A stretch of 64,000 nt of DNA from Tipula vernalis (GCA_958295665.1 OY282560.1:27765992-27829991); one strand, 5' to 3'; counted from the first letter of the stretch, positions 12,185 to 23,495 are shown. Numbers and translations: made by a program. Notes: generated from the letters alone by a model not told the origin.

Positions 12185-13500
12185 TTTTTTTATTAGCTCC
12201 GGCAGACTATCTTCTTAAAGTAGTTTCAATATTATCTTCGGTGAAAAATATTGACTGACACAGTGTAATAACATTATTGGATTGGCCATGAATTGGAAGC
12301 TCCTGGATGTGCCTAGCAGCTTCCTACGAACTAATATATTGACAATTCAGGTGATTTATTTCATCATGTTCTACAACATTGCCTGCATTATTTGTTGAAC
12401 CAACTTTTTGGGAATTGTTTTGAATATCTTCTACCAACCACATAAACACAATTTTTGTGACCATGTATATTTTGTTTAGTTTGATTATTAATTTCAGCGT
12501 AAATTATGTTGTCAATATCATCGGCTGTTCTAAATTTATCCTAATTCTTAATCGTGAATAAACAATGCGCTTGTGGTAATCCACGTTTTTGATGTTCAAT
12601 TGTATAAGCGTACGAGACAACAGTTCCAAATATCTGCCTTTTAATAATATCGTCTATAAATATGTTTAGCTTTAGAATAAAAACTCGAGTAACAATATCA
12701 GGGCGGTCTTAAGCATTTTGAAAAGTTTTAAGTGATAGCGATATTATCTTGATAGTTTTGTCATAAACTGTGGGTCGCCAATAAATGAAGAAGGCAGTAC
12801 CAAACACGTTAGCTACACTAACATTTCTGTTTTGAGCAAAGTTATTGACAAAATTTAAAAGACCTTTATGAGATTCACCACGAAGAGGTAGCTGGTTGGT
12901 TCGTATAAAATTTAATCTATTAACTTCAACTAGCAATAAACTAAAAATTGCTGGAATAGTTTCCTACCGCAATGCAAAGGATTAAAAACGTTGAAAGGGG
13001 CTGCAATTAGGTTTGTAGTAACATTTTCCGAAGAATGATTAATGTTAGTTATCCAGCCATATTCAAGGATCAAGGTGTTTGGATAATGGATAAATTCTTT
13101 TCATGGTTCTAGAGTCAGCTGGTTGAACAGCAAAATCGAGTGTAGCTGGCATATTACCATCGCACTGTAAGCACGTTTATCATCGTGTAAATTTCTAGTT
13201 AAAATTAATGATACTCGTACATTATTTTATAGGACGACCATTTAGGGTAGCATCTGCCACTCCTTTTTGATGTGAAATTATTGTCATTATTTCACGATTG
13301 CAATAAGCATTAGCTGGATTATTCATTCGAATATTTATAGCGGTATCTAAGTCATAGATAAATTACTCTGGGTAAGCTATATCTCTACAGCGATCATGGC
13401 AATTTTCTGAATTTAAAGAGAGCCGTATATTCACCGTATATTTTGAAACAATAAACGCTTCCTGGCATGTCATGTATTTTGCACCCATAAAAGAAAATGC
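12185..13500 (-). pseudogene. Helitron Rep/helicase-like N-terminal region, broken
   Basis: Remains of the rolling-circle replication protein of a Helitron. Reading the minus strand from high to low coordinates, the order matches the Helitron-like N domain: IYDLDTAINIRM near 13,350; RIYPLSKHLDP near 13,085; RLNFIRTNQLPLRGESHKGL at about 12,860-12,920; RPDIVTRVFILKLN near 12,680; AYTIEHQKRGLPQAHCLF near 12,560-12,610; then HDEINHLNCQYISS and RHIQELPIHGQSNNV near 12,270-12,360. Stops and frame changes separate these blocks. In functional copies the nuclease motif is His-x-His (GLPHAH); here the first His is Gln (QAH), so the active site is lost. The tyrosine and helicase regions expected further downstream are not visible. 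A piece near 13,456-13,500 (AKYMTCQEAF) is of uncertain origin. Confidence 0.82.
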
Positions 13501-14587
13501 CTTGGTATTGAATTGGCGATTATACTGTCGATTTTATCAGTTCCAACAAATAGATTTTTCAAAAGTAAGTGTGATCATTTCGCATACGACAACAATTACT
13601 TTTAATTTTATCTTGGTAGTGTAATCAAATGTAAAGTTTCGAACCAATTCAAATTTAGTTCCTGTTAAAATCCAAGAATTTAATATTTTTCAAGGCATTT
13701 GGCCAAAAATTTGTATTTTTTTGTTACTGTAATAGGTTGTTCGTGTTTTTGACATGGTTGGAAGGAAGAATGATGGTGGTGGAAAAATTATGGAACTTTT
13801 GAATTTTCTTACTATACCATGTAAAAAAATCATTTTTTCTTAGAGTTAATCACAACCATGAAAAAAAAACATTTTGAGTACACAATGGTTCTTTGGGCTG
13901 ACCACCTACTACATTCAACAAAACGTTATAAATACTGTTCGAAAGATATCAGTTGAGACGCTATAAGCTCGATTCCGGCCTCTAAGCCATATATTTTTTC
14001 GACTGCAGACAATTTAGAGTATTACCAACAAAAAGCATATAACATATTCAAACTTTATCTTCCTTATTGCAGTTCGCAGGCTTACAGGCAAAGCAAGTTC
14101 GTTCGACAAAATTCTAAATTCGATTTATTTAACCACTAAATTTTTTAAGTTTCAAAATAATTCTACGGTCAATGGAATCGAGGGATCAAGGATCGGCCCA
14201 CAGAACACTAATTTAATTTTTCATGGAATGAATTAGCGAATTAACCCCTTTGAGGAATACAATTAGCTATTTTGGTTTATATTTTGTGCAATGTATTATC
14301 CATTATATTTTGTGTCCCCAATACACAAATGACAATTTTAATCCTTTTATTCTATCGGACAAAAAAAAAAAGCTTCGTTGCCAGATCTGGAAAAAAAATC
14401 ACAGTTAGCTTCACAGAATCTTTGCTTTCGGGCGGTAGGTATCGCATTTCCAATTTTTGTTTTTTTCGAATTGCTTTCAGGCTACCTTTCTATAAAACAT
14501 GAAATTTTGGCGCAAACGTACCTTATATTCCTCCTTGTTTTACGAAAATAACACGATATTTACGTTGAAAAATTTATCTTAATTTTC
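13501..14587. other. Unassigned AT-rich spacer
   Basis: No convincing gene or element motif. The frame at 14,272-14,502 has no recognisable domain. Confidence 0.45.
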
Positions 14588-14955
14588 TTATGCTGTGTGC
14601 CTCAGAAGACTTTTAAAACTAAACTTTTGTGAGACCCAGTAATTCATGCAATATTTAAATAGATGTCACTAGGTTAAAAGTATACAACTGTGCCTTATAC
14701 CAAACTAAACTTTTTATATGTATATTTAATTTGTGAAGGTTTGTTACAGTATTATTTTTATTTTATTTGTAGATAACAAGAAACTAAAACAAAACTGAAA
14801 TGTACAAGCATATATTTGCATATATTAATGCTTATATCCGCAAACACTTGAGTGTCTGCTAATTCGCTTAATAAAATTTGCGGTCTCTTCGCTCAACATC
14901 AAACTTTTAAAGGTTTCAAATTCTAAATAAAATTCCATGTTTCTGTGTTTCTATA

Positions 14956-15527
14956 TTGGCTGGCCAGTGGAGAGCGGGCTATAGGGTCACTGGTATAATT
15001 TTCAATATATCAAGATATTCTGTGAGAACAATTGTTCACAAAATTCTAGATGTTTGTAAAGCTCGCACCAAAGTTAGTCAAATTGCCAAGTTATATATAG
15101 TCTTATCGACGAACAATTTAATCGACGATTACTTCAATATTTTCCAAAGCGTTAAGTGATATCGATGGATACCACATAAACATTTTTGTACCGCAGATCA
15201 TTAATTTAATGGCAGTATGCGATAGTTCTGGTAAATTTATTAATATTTGTTGTAGATACTCGGGTTCTGTACATTCCCAAAGAGTGTCCAACGGAATAGC
15301 AATTATCTCGCAAACAAACATTCCCGCCTCATGGATTATGTCTATTAGGTGACAGTGAATACAAATGTTCATTAGACCCGGTAGCTATTATCACACCGTT
15401 CGTAAGAAAAGGAAACTTAACCAGAGTAGAAAGAAACTTTAACGTTATGCATAGCAAAGCACGAAGCATTGTGGGAAATGCATTTGGAATAATGAAAATC
15501 GATGACCGGGCGATTTTTTTTAAATCA
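14956..15527 (+). pseudogene. PIF/Harbinger DDE transposase, inactive
   Basis: Transposase that would cut and rejoin element ends. A helix-turn-helix-like region reads NISRYSVRTIVHKILDVCKA at about 15,000-15,060. The DDE core starts near 15,199 with NLMAVCDSSGKFINICCRY followed by SGSVHSQRV, matching the family's VCDA-GKF and PGSVHDSRV; the first catalytic Asp is present. LLGDSEYKCSLDP near 15,342 carries the second Asp. The third block, NVMHSKARSIVGNAFGIMK near 15,443, should read VENAFG; the catalytic Glu is Gly here. Several frame changes separate the blocks, and the nested 145-bp element interrupts the C-terminal side. It cannot be active. Confidence 0.85.
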
Positions 15528-15672
15528 CAGGGCCCGTATTCTTGAAATTCGATCAAAAAAAAGTCGCCCATTATTTTCTAGTGAAATACATCATTTCAGT
15601 CGAAAATTTAAATTGTTTCATACCAAAGTCACCGGCGAATTTTTTCGGTGAATTTCAAGAATACGGGCCCTG
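15528..15672. mobile_element. 145-bp MITE nested in the Harbinger element
   Basis: The left terminus CAGGGCCCGTATTCTTGAAA and the right terminus (15,650-15,672) are perfect inverted repeats of about 23 bp. The interior also pairs partly (AAAGTCGCC against GGCGAATTTTT). The CAGGG...CCCTG ends resemble hAT-type MITEs, but I do not find a matching 8-bp target duplication on the two sides, so the superfamily is uncertain. Confidence 0.8.
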
Positions 15673-15874
15673 GAACTGAAAATTTTTTGTTTTTCAATTA
15701 CATTTACATACTACGCATACTACATGTTTTAAACAGTACGTCATACAAATTGAAAATTCGTCGAAAAGTAACCTCGTAAAAATTGACTTTTCATCTAGCA
15801 TCTATGAGGAAATAGCGAAAGCTTCAAAATTTGAAAAGTTTAGTTTGAAAAGTCTTCTGAGGCACACAGCATTA

Positions 15875-16162
15875 GTGGTATTCGAATTTCCAAATACAGC
15901 GCTTAGGCGTTTTATTTGATTTTTTTCCTTCATTTACAAAATGTTCGTATTTTCAGTTACTCCCGAATAAAGCGCCTAGGCGTTTTTTACGGTGGAAGAC
16001 AGTAGTTTTAAATTGCATCGGACCATCTTGTAATAATCTTCATGTTAAAGCGTCATCATTTCGCTCTAAGAATCAGTTTATGGCATTTCGCTGAAGAGTA
16101 AGCAACAAATTTCGTTCTGTGCTCCTCTAACCATATCAATCTTTGTACCAACAAAATACAAT
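15875..16162. other. Spacer between Harbinger and mariner remnants
   Basis: Contains two similar GCGCYTAGGCGTTTT strings (near 15,899 and 15,977). The mariner left terminal repeat should lie in or near this stretch, but I could not recognise it. Confidence 0.4.
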
Positions 16163-17090
16163 TTGCAGAAAGCGCTGGTATTTTGTTTTAATTTGAGGAA
16201 AAGTGCAGCTGATATACATCGATTACTGTGTGAAGCTTATGAGGAACATTCTCCATCAATAAAAACCTGTGAGTACTGGTTCCGGCGTTTTAAAAGTGGC
16301 GATTTTGACACCAGTGACCAAGAATGCGAAGGAAGAGAGTTAAGTTTGAAGACGCTGAGTTGGAGCGGCTCAACAAGCGACTCAAAACCGTCTCAAGCCC
16401 ATGGGTATGGTGAAGAAACAAGGAAATTGGGTTCTGTATGAATTCAAGTCAAGAGACATCGAACGAATTTTTTGCATCAAATCGTGACAGCGGACGAAAA
16501 GTTGGTCCACTATAACAACCCAAAGTGCAGAAAATCGTAGGGTAAACCCGGTCATGCAGCAAATTCAACGGCCAAACCAAATATTCATGGCAAGAAGCTA
16601 ATGCTGTGCATCTGGTGGGCGATCAGTTCGGAGTGATCTACTATGAGCTACTCCAGCCTAACGAAATAATCACTGGAGAACGTTATCAACAACAATTGAT
16701 GCAATTAAGCCAAGCATTGAAGCTCAAACGCCCACAATATTCTGACAAAACAAAGTGATCTGTCAGCACGACGATGTTCGTCTACATGTTGTAAAGGTCA
16801 TCAAGGAAAGTTTGGAGGCGCTTTAATGGGATGTCCTACCCCCCAACCCCTTCCTGCCGTATTCTCCAAACATTGTTCCTTCCGACTACTACTTATTCCT
16901 TCATTTCACTTCACTGCTTACGAAGAAGGTTTATTCTTCGATCGCCTCAAAAGACGAGGAATTTTTTCGACGCGGAATCCGTATACCGCCTAAGAGTGTT
17001 TCGCCTTAAGGACAGTAATATTCAAATCCAGCACCAAGTTTAGAGCAAGAGCCATCAGAAAAAAAAGGCAAGAAACTTCGAAAAAGTTTT
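16163..17090 (+). pseudogene. mariner transposase, internally deleted
   Basis: Tc1/mariner superfamily transposase remnant. The first open frame (16,163-16,441) has the N-terminal helix-turn-helix region with FCFNLRKSAADIHRLL and KTCEYWFRRFKSGDFD, then enters a deletion. The text resumes at MVKKQGNW and SRDIER, with another deletion before IVTADEKLVHYNNPK (about 16,480, first catalytic Asp). GKPGHAANSTAKPNIHGKK continues near 16,540, then a frame change; QHDDVRLHVVKVIK near 16,765 holds the second Asp (QHDNARPH in active copies). PNIVPSDYYLF near 16,868 holds the third, so the DD34D residues survive in scattered frames. The C-terminus EEFFRRGIR lies near 16,960. Overall length is shortened by at least two internal deletions. 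I did not find the terminal repeats. Confidence 0.9.
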
Positions 17091-17099
17091 TAGAAATTG

Positions 17100-18060
17100 C
17101 TCTCAATGGTTGCACCTAAAACGCTCCATGCACCAATGCATCTCAAGCCACAGAGCAAGTAGTGTCTAGAATGAAGAATATGAATGAAAATAGACTTCAT
17201 ATCAAGAAGTGGAGCAGACGACAAAGCTCTAGAAATGGCTCTACAAGGAATATTTTACAGTTCATTAAGTTTAATTAGTGAAATCTTTAATTTAACCTTT
17301 GGCCACCATACAATGGAGGCGTATGAGAATATTGGTAAAACCAACGATTTGTAAAGAAATATTAACATTTTGAAGCTCAGGTATTCCACGATTTCTACAC
17401 TGACGACTTCTACACTATTACACGGTAATTCCAAAAGAGTTTACTATCCAAGAAGACACCAAAATGTTTTACATGGTCGGATTTAGAAATCGCTCTTCCA
17501 ATAAGTGCAGGATAAGTGGATTGACGTGTAAGCCCTTCTCAATATACCATGCCTCGAATATAAGTAGGGATTGTTGCATTAAGTCGGCCAATACATTCAC
17601 ATATTTGCTTGAAATTGTAACAATAATATCATCAGCATAACTTTGGACAATGAAGTCAGAATGCTGTAGTTTAATAAGCAGCTGGTCAATGACCAAAAGC
17701 CACAACAGAGGAGAGTGCACTCCACCCTGTGAACAGCCTTTAGCAACCTTGACGGAAACCCGTCCTGCCTTTAGCAACCTTGTAATCGTAACAAACGAAG
17801 TACTATCAAAAGCTACCTGAATATCTAGAAAAACACCCATAAGAAACTCTTTTTTATTGAGGGAACTGTCAAATTTAGTGACAAGTTCGGGTAGAGCACT
17901 TTTACAGGACTTACCAACTCTATAAGCAAATCTATCGACGATCCTTTCTAAAGTCTTAAGAAAAGTTGTAGACAGATTAATAGGTCGAAATGGCTTCGGA
18001 TCCGTATAATCAGACTTGCGCCAGCACTGTGGAACAGTTGCTAACTTTTACTTTAAATTT
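17100..18060 (-). pseudogene. LOA-type non-LTR retrotransposon, reverse transcriptase fragment
   Basis: Minus-strand reverse transcriptase fragment, read from 18,060 downward. FRPINLSTTFLKTLERIVDR (about 17,985) is the early fingers region. The open frame 17,469-17,840 has FLDIQVAFDS (catalytic Asp), GCSQGGVHSPLLW, and AYADDIIV? written here as SYADDIIV, the active site, then GLHVNP. Downstream pieces near 17,100-17,240 (RAISRALSSAPL) match the thumb region of the better copy at 38,157-38,597. Endonuclease, RNase H and ORF1 are absent. The frame changes at 17,840 and after 17,469. The clade call is by similarity to the RNase-H-bearing copy at 37-57 kb. Confidence 0.85.
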
Positions 18061-18779
18061 AAATATCGACCTCAATTTAGAACGAAATTTTACGAATTTC
18101 TTTTTAAAATTCTGCATTTAACAAATTTGTTATTCCAATCTCTGATTGCAATCAGATGACGAAAAAAAATCTTCTCTATCCTATTGTACTGTATACGTAC
18201 ATATATACCGTAGAAGCGTTTTTTAAATTCTACTCGACGCTTAAGGATATCGATACTTTTATTACGACCTTAACCGCCAAGCTTTTCAATTCTCCGCCTT
18301 AACCGTAGGAACAGACTGTCGGAAAAAATCTAAATGGGACACATTTTTTTGACTGATGTTAACAATTTAAATAAAGTAAACGGGTCAAACAAATAGAGCC
18401 CCATTAAGGAAAATGGTAAATGGGTTTTTTCAAATCAGTTTGCGTATCTTTATTGATTTTGTTTACGATTTATGAGCTGAACAAGTTGCCTGACCTGCTT
18501 GGATTTCATATTGGGCCACACACAAATATTGTGATTCTTTTTAACAAAAAAATGTTTGCAAAATGGAATGTTGGCTGATGTTGGTTTCCTACTATATCCA
18601 GTTGGATGGCAACTAGCACTCAACGAGTTCCTTGTAGATGATCTTTTATCTCAATTCGCTAGCGCTACATCACATAGTGAGATTTGGCCGCTTTATCATG
18701 AAGTTTCATAATCATTTTTCTAACGGATAATGAGTGATTAATTCATTGAACCTACATCAACCACCCGTGATTTTTTCAA
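18061..18779. other. Non-coding; includes a scrap of dispersed repeat and possible SINE body
   Basis: Around 18,290-18,350 is another GGAACAGACTGTCGG-type stretch related to the repeats at 6.3 and 11.7 kb. The part from about 18,590 to 18,779 lies directly downstream (minus sense) of the tRNA-derived segment and could be a SINE body. No coding pattern. Confidence 0.4.
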
Positions 18780-18850
18780 TAGCTGCCGGGAATCGAACCC
18801 CGGACCTCCGGAGCATAAAGCAAGCATACTAACCACTGTGCCGCCGGGGC
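18780..18850 (-). repeat. tRNA-derived sequence (SINE head or tRNA pseudogene)
   Basis: The minus strand starts GCCCCGGCGGCACAGTGG, containing an A-box-like GGCACAGTGGTTAGTATG, and 35 bases later has a clear B box, GGGTTCGATTCCC. The T-arm pairs well (CCGGG with CCCGG around GTTCGAT). The acceptor does not pair: the 5' GCCCCGG faces CAGCTAT, and I could not build a convincing anticodon stem. It is therefore not a working tRNA gene. A SINE head is the most likely explanation. Confidence 0.65.
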
Positions 18851-19029
18851 TTATATTGGAAATCATCAAGTGATATGTTCCATATAGAAGTAAAAATGCC
18901 GCTAACTAAACACAAATTCACAAGACATTCGTCATTAACGGGATATTTAAAATACAATCGATCACAAATCCTAGTAAATGGCGTCATGAGGTGCTAAATC
19001 ATGTACTTTGATGGGAAGGTCTGACAACT

Positions 19030-19950
19030 TGAATAATTAAGAACTGCAAGCACCCAAAGAAAGACAGTTCATACGTTATCACGACAATTAGAAAAATTCT
19101 ACAAACGATTTCCATAGATCCTCCAAATTACAGCGACCCATAAATCTTATCGCATACTGTAATCGATTTGTATCAAACACAGCGTTAAAACCAAAAAAAC
19201 CACTCACAACTTCAACCAGAAGAATAAAGAAGGGTATAACAAACAGCTGTAAACACAATCATCAAGACAGTTGAAGCGGTTGACTTTATAGATGAAATCA
19301 AGCAATTAAAAAACAAACAGCCACGGCGAAGAACAGTTGACAGAGAAATGATATTTAGAGTTGGTGACTGTACTATCTGAGCGTGTTATTTCAGCGGCTC
19401 CATTTACAAACAGCAGGGTAGACTACGCACGACCAATCAATTTAAAAGAGAAGTAAAACCTGTAAAGGGTACGTAGCTATCTTTATATGGATGGCTGCAA
19501 AGGAGGTCCAAGCTTTCCTAGGAGCCTTCTAGCGTTTTCCATCTAAAAGAGGATTATGCCATAAAATGTTCAGTGATTGTGGCACAAATTTCATTGAATT
19601 AACAACTAATGCAACCACAACAAAAAGAAACAGCCGGCAAACTTGCGGGAGATGGAATGAAAGAGTGTAATTTATTTCCCCGCTAAATCCCCATTTTGGT
19701 GGTTTATGGGGCAAATTATTTACCTTTGAGGAGCTCACAACCTTTCTAAATCAAATCGGAGGTGATTTAAATTGAAGACCGCTAGCCCCACTGTCTAACG
19801 ACGTAGGGGACCCAGTAAAGAACATCAAGCCATTTTCTAATAGGAAAACCAATAGTTGCCCGAATATATATCAAGACTCCAAACACGGCCCAAATAGCTG
19901 GCAGAAGAATCCAATAGTAGGGAAGGAGAGTTCGTACTAGTTAAAGATGA
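19030..19950 (+). pseudogene. BEL/Pao integrase region, degenerate
   Basis: Remnant of a second BEL/Pao polyprotein. Pieces in order: LIAYCNRFVSNT with LKPKKPLTTS near 19,150-19,220; DFIDEIKQLKNKQP near 19,283; then ISAAPFTNSRVDYARPI near 19,400, continuing to VAIFIWMAAKEVQAFLGAF (about 19,470-19,530). FSDCGTNFIEL near 19,570 contains the integrase Asp. LTFEELTTFLNQIGG near 19,725 and RPLAPLSNDVGDP near 19,775 correspond to the region after the catalytic Glu. This order (RNase H linker, zinc domain, core, C-terminal) is typical of BEL. Multiple frames are needed. It is a different copy from the element at 22-28 kb. Confidence 0.75.
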
Positions 19951-21904
19951 ACAAATTTCGCCAACTAAATGACCTCTAGCAAGAGTAAAATTTGTTCCGC
20001 CATTTTGAATTTAAGGTGATGGCGAAAACACACGATATAAATTTATTTGTGTTAGGGGTAGTTATGTGTTTAGGGAGCCGAACATTTTTTTGTGTTCTTT
20101 AACATTGGAAAATTTCGAAACAATCGATGAGGTACATCTTGGGTATCTCCGTTGTAAGTGAAATCCGACTGGAAGTCGTGCTACTCCTGTTATGTAAATC
20201 TAATATATGTATGTAGGTATGTTTACCTTAGAATTAATAGAAAACAAATGAAAATGTAAATAATTTTAATTTGTCTCCCTAATTAAATTAAAAGCAAACA
20301 TTTTCAAAACTACATAATATAAAAGCGATTCAAAAACTGAATCATAAATAAATAAAAAGAAAAAAACGAAAAATGGGGAAAATTATGTACGACAACTCAA
20401 AAGCGTATACAAAATAATTATAAAATGTATTATAAAATCAACATAACGAAAAAGAAGAAAAATCTTTGCAGAATGAGGTGAGAAAATATGGTGGCAGTGG
20501 CAGGTCGACAAAGATAAATTAAACATAATTTCTGTATGATTTAATTTGAACCAGTTTTTTTTATTAACACGACATTATTGTTGTTGGTGTACTACCATTG
20601 TATAGTAACTGGATATAATAAGGATATATAAAATTTAACTGGGGTGACTTTGACATTAAAATCGATTTTAAAGGTGAAAACTTTTCCATTTAATTATGCA
20701 AATATTGACCAAAATCTTGTTTACTTTTTTTTTATACATATACATAAATAAATACACGATGAATTTCCAAGTTTGTGATTTATTTACTACGGTTTAACGG
20801 TGAATCAATTTAAAAAGCTATTAGATGGTGAAAAACAAGAGATAATGAATTTTTGATGAACATAAATTCTTCCTGCTTTAAAGTTAAAACATGGATACGC
20901 TTTTGTACACAAGCAAAAAGGTTTGAATTTTTTTTTTATGCTTGATGAATGAAATTCAATTATTGTTGAGCATATTAAATAACAATATTATGTATTTATG
21001 GTGTGCTAGAGCGAATCAAAAGATGTGCTTACGTTTCTTCCCCTTGATTATCAAAGGAAATCGATATAAAATGATGAATTTCTTGTTAGCTTTCAGTTAT
21101 ATCGACACATAAGTAACATAACATACATAAAAATACATATTTTGTTGCTATATAGACCCCATTAGATTTGAAGATTTTCCATTTTGGGATAAGTGTCTTA
21201 AATATCTTATAAAATGCCAATTCTCATCGCATAACCGGATAACACGTAAATGTCTATTTTGATGTGGATGGAAATCATATAAAATTTGTTTAAATTCGCG
21301 AATTATGAGTGAGACTATAAATTGAAGAGTTTTACAGTTATTTGATAGTCAATTTTGGTATAAATGCTTGCGCATGTCTCAAATTTACAATTTAGCAAAA
21401 ATTGCAATGAATGACGAGATGATCTTGATGGTTTTCTTACGAGTATTTCATTTTGATTTTGGCCTTTCATTTTGATTGTTAAAAATACCGTACCATAAAT
21501 CCTCAAGTCTTCAATCCAAGCCACATACCCTTTTTTTAGTTTGGCTAAGTTGCTTACATTATGACGTTTATTTTATAACCAAACAAATTCCACCAGTTTG
21601 TCTTGTCGTAACCCTTTGGCAAGTGACAGTAGATTTTGCTTCAGACTACCACTGTGGTTACTGAAACCCATGATGAGCAAATTACGGTTAAGCTCAATTT
21701 TCTTTACCTTAAATGCAACCAAGATCATTTGCTTTGTTGATCCCTAACTCGTTTATGTCCTCTATTTGCATTTTTAATTTTATCAATATGTATATACTCG
21801 TTTACATGACGGTATAGTGGTACCGAGCGGGGAATACCACACAATTTTTGCATTCACTGCGTGGATTGGGGTTATCCCAATTATTTTCATGTACGTTTAT
21901 TTTA
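19951..21904. other. AT-rich DNA without recognisable genes
   Basis: No element protein or RNA gene is recognised. It lies downstream of the gypsy integrase end (minus sense), so the 3' LTR of that element might be here, but no matching partner is visible. The small frames at 21,315-21,664 are not credible. Confidence 0.5.
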
Positions 21905-22130
21905 ATCTGGCGATTTGAAATGTTTGAGACGATTATTATGTTCTATTCTACTTGAACGACCGACTTTAATTACAAAATTTTTATCCAGCCATAATGGAGA
22001 TAGTTTATTATTTTGTTCGTGCTTCGTTTTAAAGAAGTACCATGTCACCTTTGTTGAAATTTTCAGGATTTAACGAACGATCATAGTCATTCTTGGAAGA
22101 TTCTTTCGACCTTAATAAGTTATTCCTGGC
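21905..22130 (-). pseudogene. Ty3/Gypsy integrase C-terminal fragment, cut by BEL insertion
   Basis: Minus strand from 22,130: NNLLRSKESSKNDYDRS, then FNKGDMVLL, LSPLW, and NNRLKHF near the end. This is the C-terminal tail of a gypsy integrase. It stops abruptly at the TGTTC start of the BEL LTR at 22,131. The equivalent region at 29,030-29,110 reads NNLLKSKESLKLNYGRS, with many differences, so this is a related but separate copy and not simply the other half of that element. Confidence 0.75.
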
Positions 22131-22489
22131 TGTTCAGATGCAGATCAATTCCGGCCAGCTGAAGATTAAATATTAAATTAGAATTAATTATATTTAATGT
22201 AATTATTAAACTTACCCGGGATTATAAATCCCTTTGCTAATTTTTACTTCTCTTGTTGACAGAAATGATAACCTTAAATCACATAAAAATGTACCTTAAT
22301 TATGTAATATGTAATACTTATCTTAGCACGCCATTCCACCCCAATTAGTCTGCAATAGTTTAAACTTCCATAAATAATTTATATTTATACAATTGAATAA
22401 TTTTCTCACCTCTTTGATTTGTTTACATTTATTTTAACAAGTAAAAAAAAACCTCCAATTGTAAACCCACCCAAGAAAAATATTAATAT
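22131..22489 (+). repeat. BEL/Pao 5' LTR, first part
   Basis: Begins TGTTCAGATGCAGATC and matches 27,898-28,215 over its length. It differs by about 40 extra bases near 22,177-22,220 and scattered substitutions. It is cut at 22,490 by a solo LTR of another family; the rest of this LTR and the leader continue from 22,949. Confidence 0.85.
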
Positions 22490-22948
22490 TGTTACGTTTT
22501 TGCCTTGTCACTCAAAGTTCGTATCACTGGATTGTGAATAATACAAAATCAATTTAATTTATCACCAACGAATTTATTTATTTCACACAAAAATTATTAC
22601 AACACAGTTTATTAATAAAAATTCACAAAATCACTTTATATAAATTATTCTCAAATTTTACTATTCACTTTTACTTTTTTTATTTCCACAAAATCACTTT
22701 TTAAATCACTTTTTAGTTCCTTTTTAATCTTTACTCTATCGCTTACCAAAAACTAATAATCCAATTCGACATCGTTCGCCTTTTTATATACACAAACCAA
22801 ACTTCTAGAAAGCTCATGATTTTTCTAGTTAGAATAGCGTAGAAACATTACGTAACAATTTTTATCATGAAAAATTCCATTTTAGTACAGTTAAACATTG
22901 AGCTATTCATTTAACTTCTTCTATTACACACTAGGTGTCACCGTCACA
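22490..22948 (-). repeat. Solo LTR, family L (reverse orientation)
   Basis: 459 bp, bounded by TG...CA (TGTTACGTTTTT to CACCGTCACA). The minus strand is the sense direction, judging by a TATATAAAA box and AATAAATAAA near the far end. ATAT lies at both sides (22,486-22,489 and 22,949-22,952), a likely 4-bp target duplication. It is the reverse complement of 28,216-28,691, about nine tenths identical by eye. No internal coding region accompanies it. Confidence 0.85.
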
Positions 22949-23495
22949 ATATTATATAATTGACTGCCATCTGTTGTAGAATAGTGAAACAATTTTTATG
23001 CATTCAATATTTGTATACTGGCCACCTACATAGCTATAATAACTACCATAAAAAGAAAGCATTATCAAAAAACCATTTTGTAAAAACAAAAACATTGTTT
23101 TACCCTCTTGTATACCAGCCGGCAAAGCGACAACACCAAAAATAAAAAAAAAATTATAAAAATCTAAAATAAAAAATTATAAGAAGTTAAAAGCCATACT
23201 CTCAACAGTGTTTTATATTTTCCTGAAATTTGGAAGCATCCAACAAGGCTAAAATCCGTCTTATTTCTTGCAATTTATTAATAAATTGCATCAAGAATTA
23301 TCATCCGGTAATTTGGAAATTTCGCGGTTGAAAATCACCGCCAAGTTGCCGAATCCACATTACCTAAATTTATACATGGCCCTTCGAGCCGGATTCACAG
23401 ATAAGTAAACATAATTTTATACTAAAATAGTCAATAAATCTGTGAATGACTAATAAAGTAATAAAGACAATTAGTCATAGTGAAAAGTTAGTGAA
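22949..23495 (+). other. BEL 5' LTR remainder and untranslated leader
   Basis: Continues the BEL LTR after the solo-LTR insertion. A likely primer-binding/leader segment begins TGGCCCTTCGAGCCGG near 23,379, preceded by ACA, which would put the LTR end at about 23,378. The gag start follows at 23,496. The exact LTR end is inferred, because the 3' LTR is incomplete. Confidence 0.55.

Larger units (their letters stand above)
14591..15871 (+). mobile_element. PIF/Harbinger element with terminal inverted repeats and TTA target duplication
   Basis: The left end (14,591 onward, TGCTGTGTGCCTCAGAAGAC) is the inverse of the right end at 15,836-15,871, with an inverted-repeat arm of about 36-40 bp and few mismatches. 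Immediately outside are TTA at 14,588-14,590 and TTA at 15,872-15,874, which is the 3-bp duplication typical of PIF/Harbinger insertions. The internal transposase remnant confirms the superfamily. The element is 1,281 bp, shorter than autonomous family members, and the second protein gene (Myb-like) usual in this superfamily is not seen. A 145-bp inverted-repeat element is nested inside. Confidence 0.9.

Noticed and set aside
18780..18850. Functional tRNA gene
   Set aside because: The acceptor stem does not pair and no acceptable anticodon arm can be drawn, despite a good B box.
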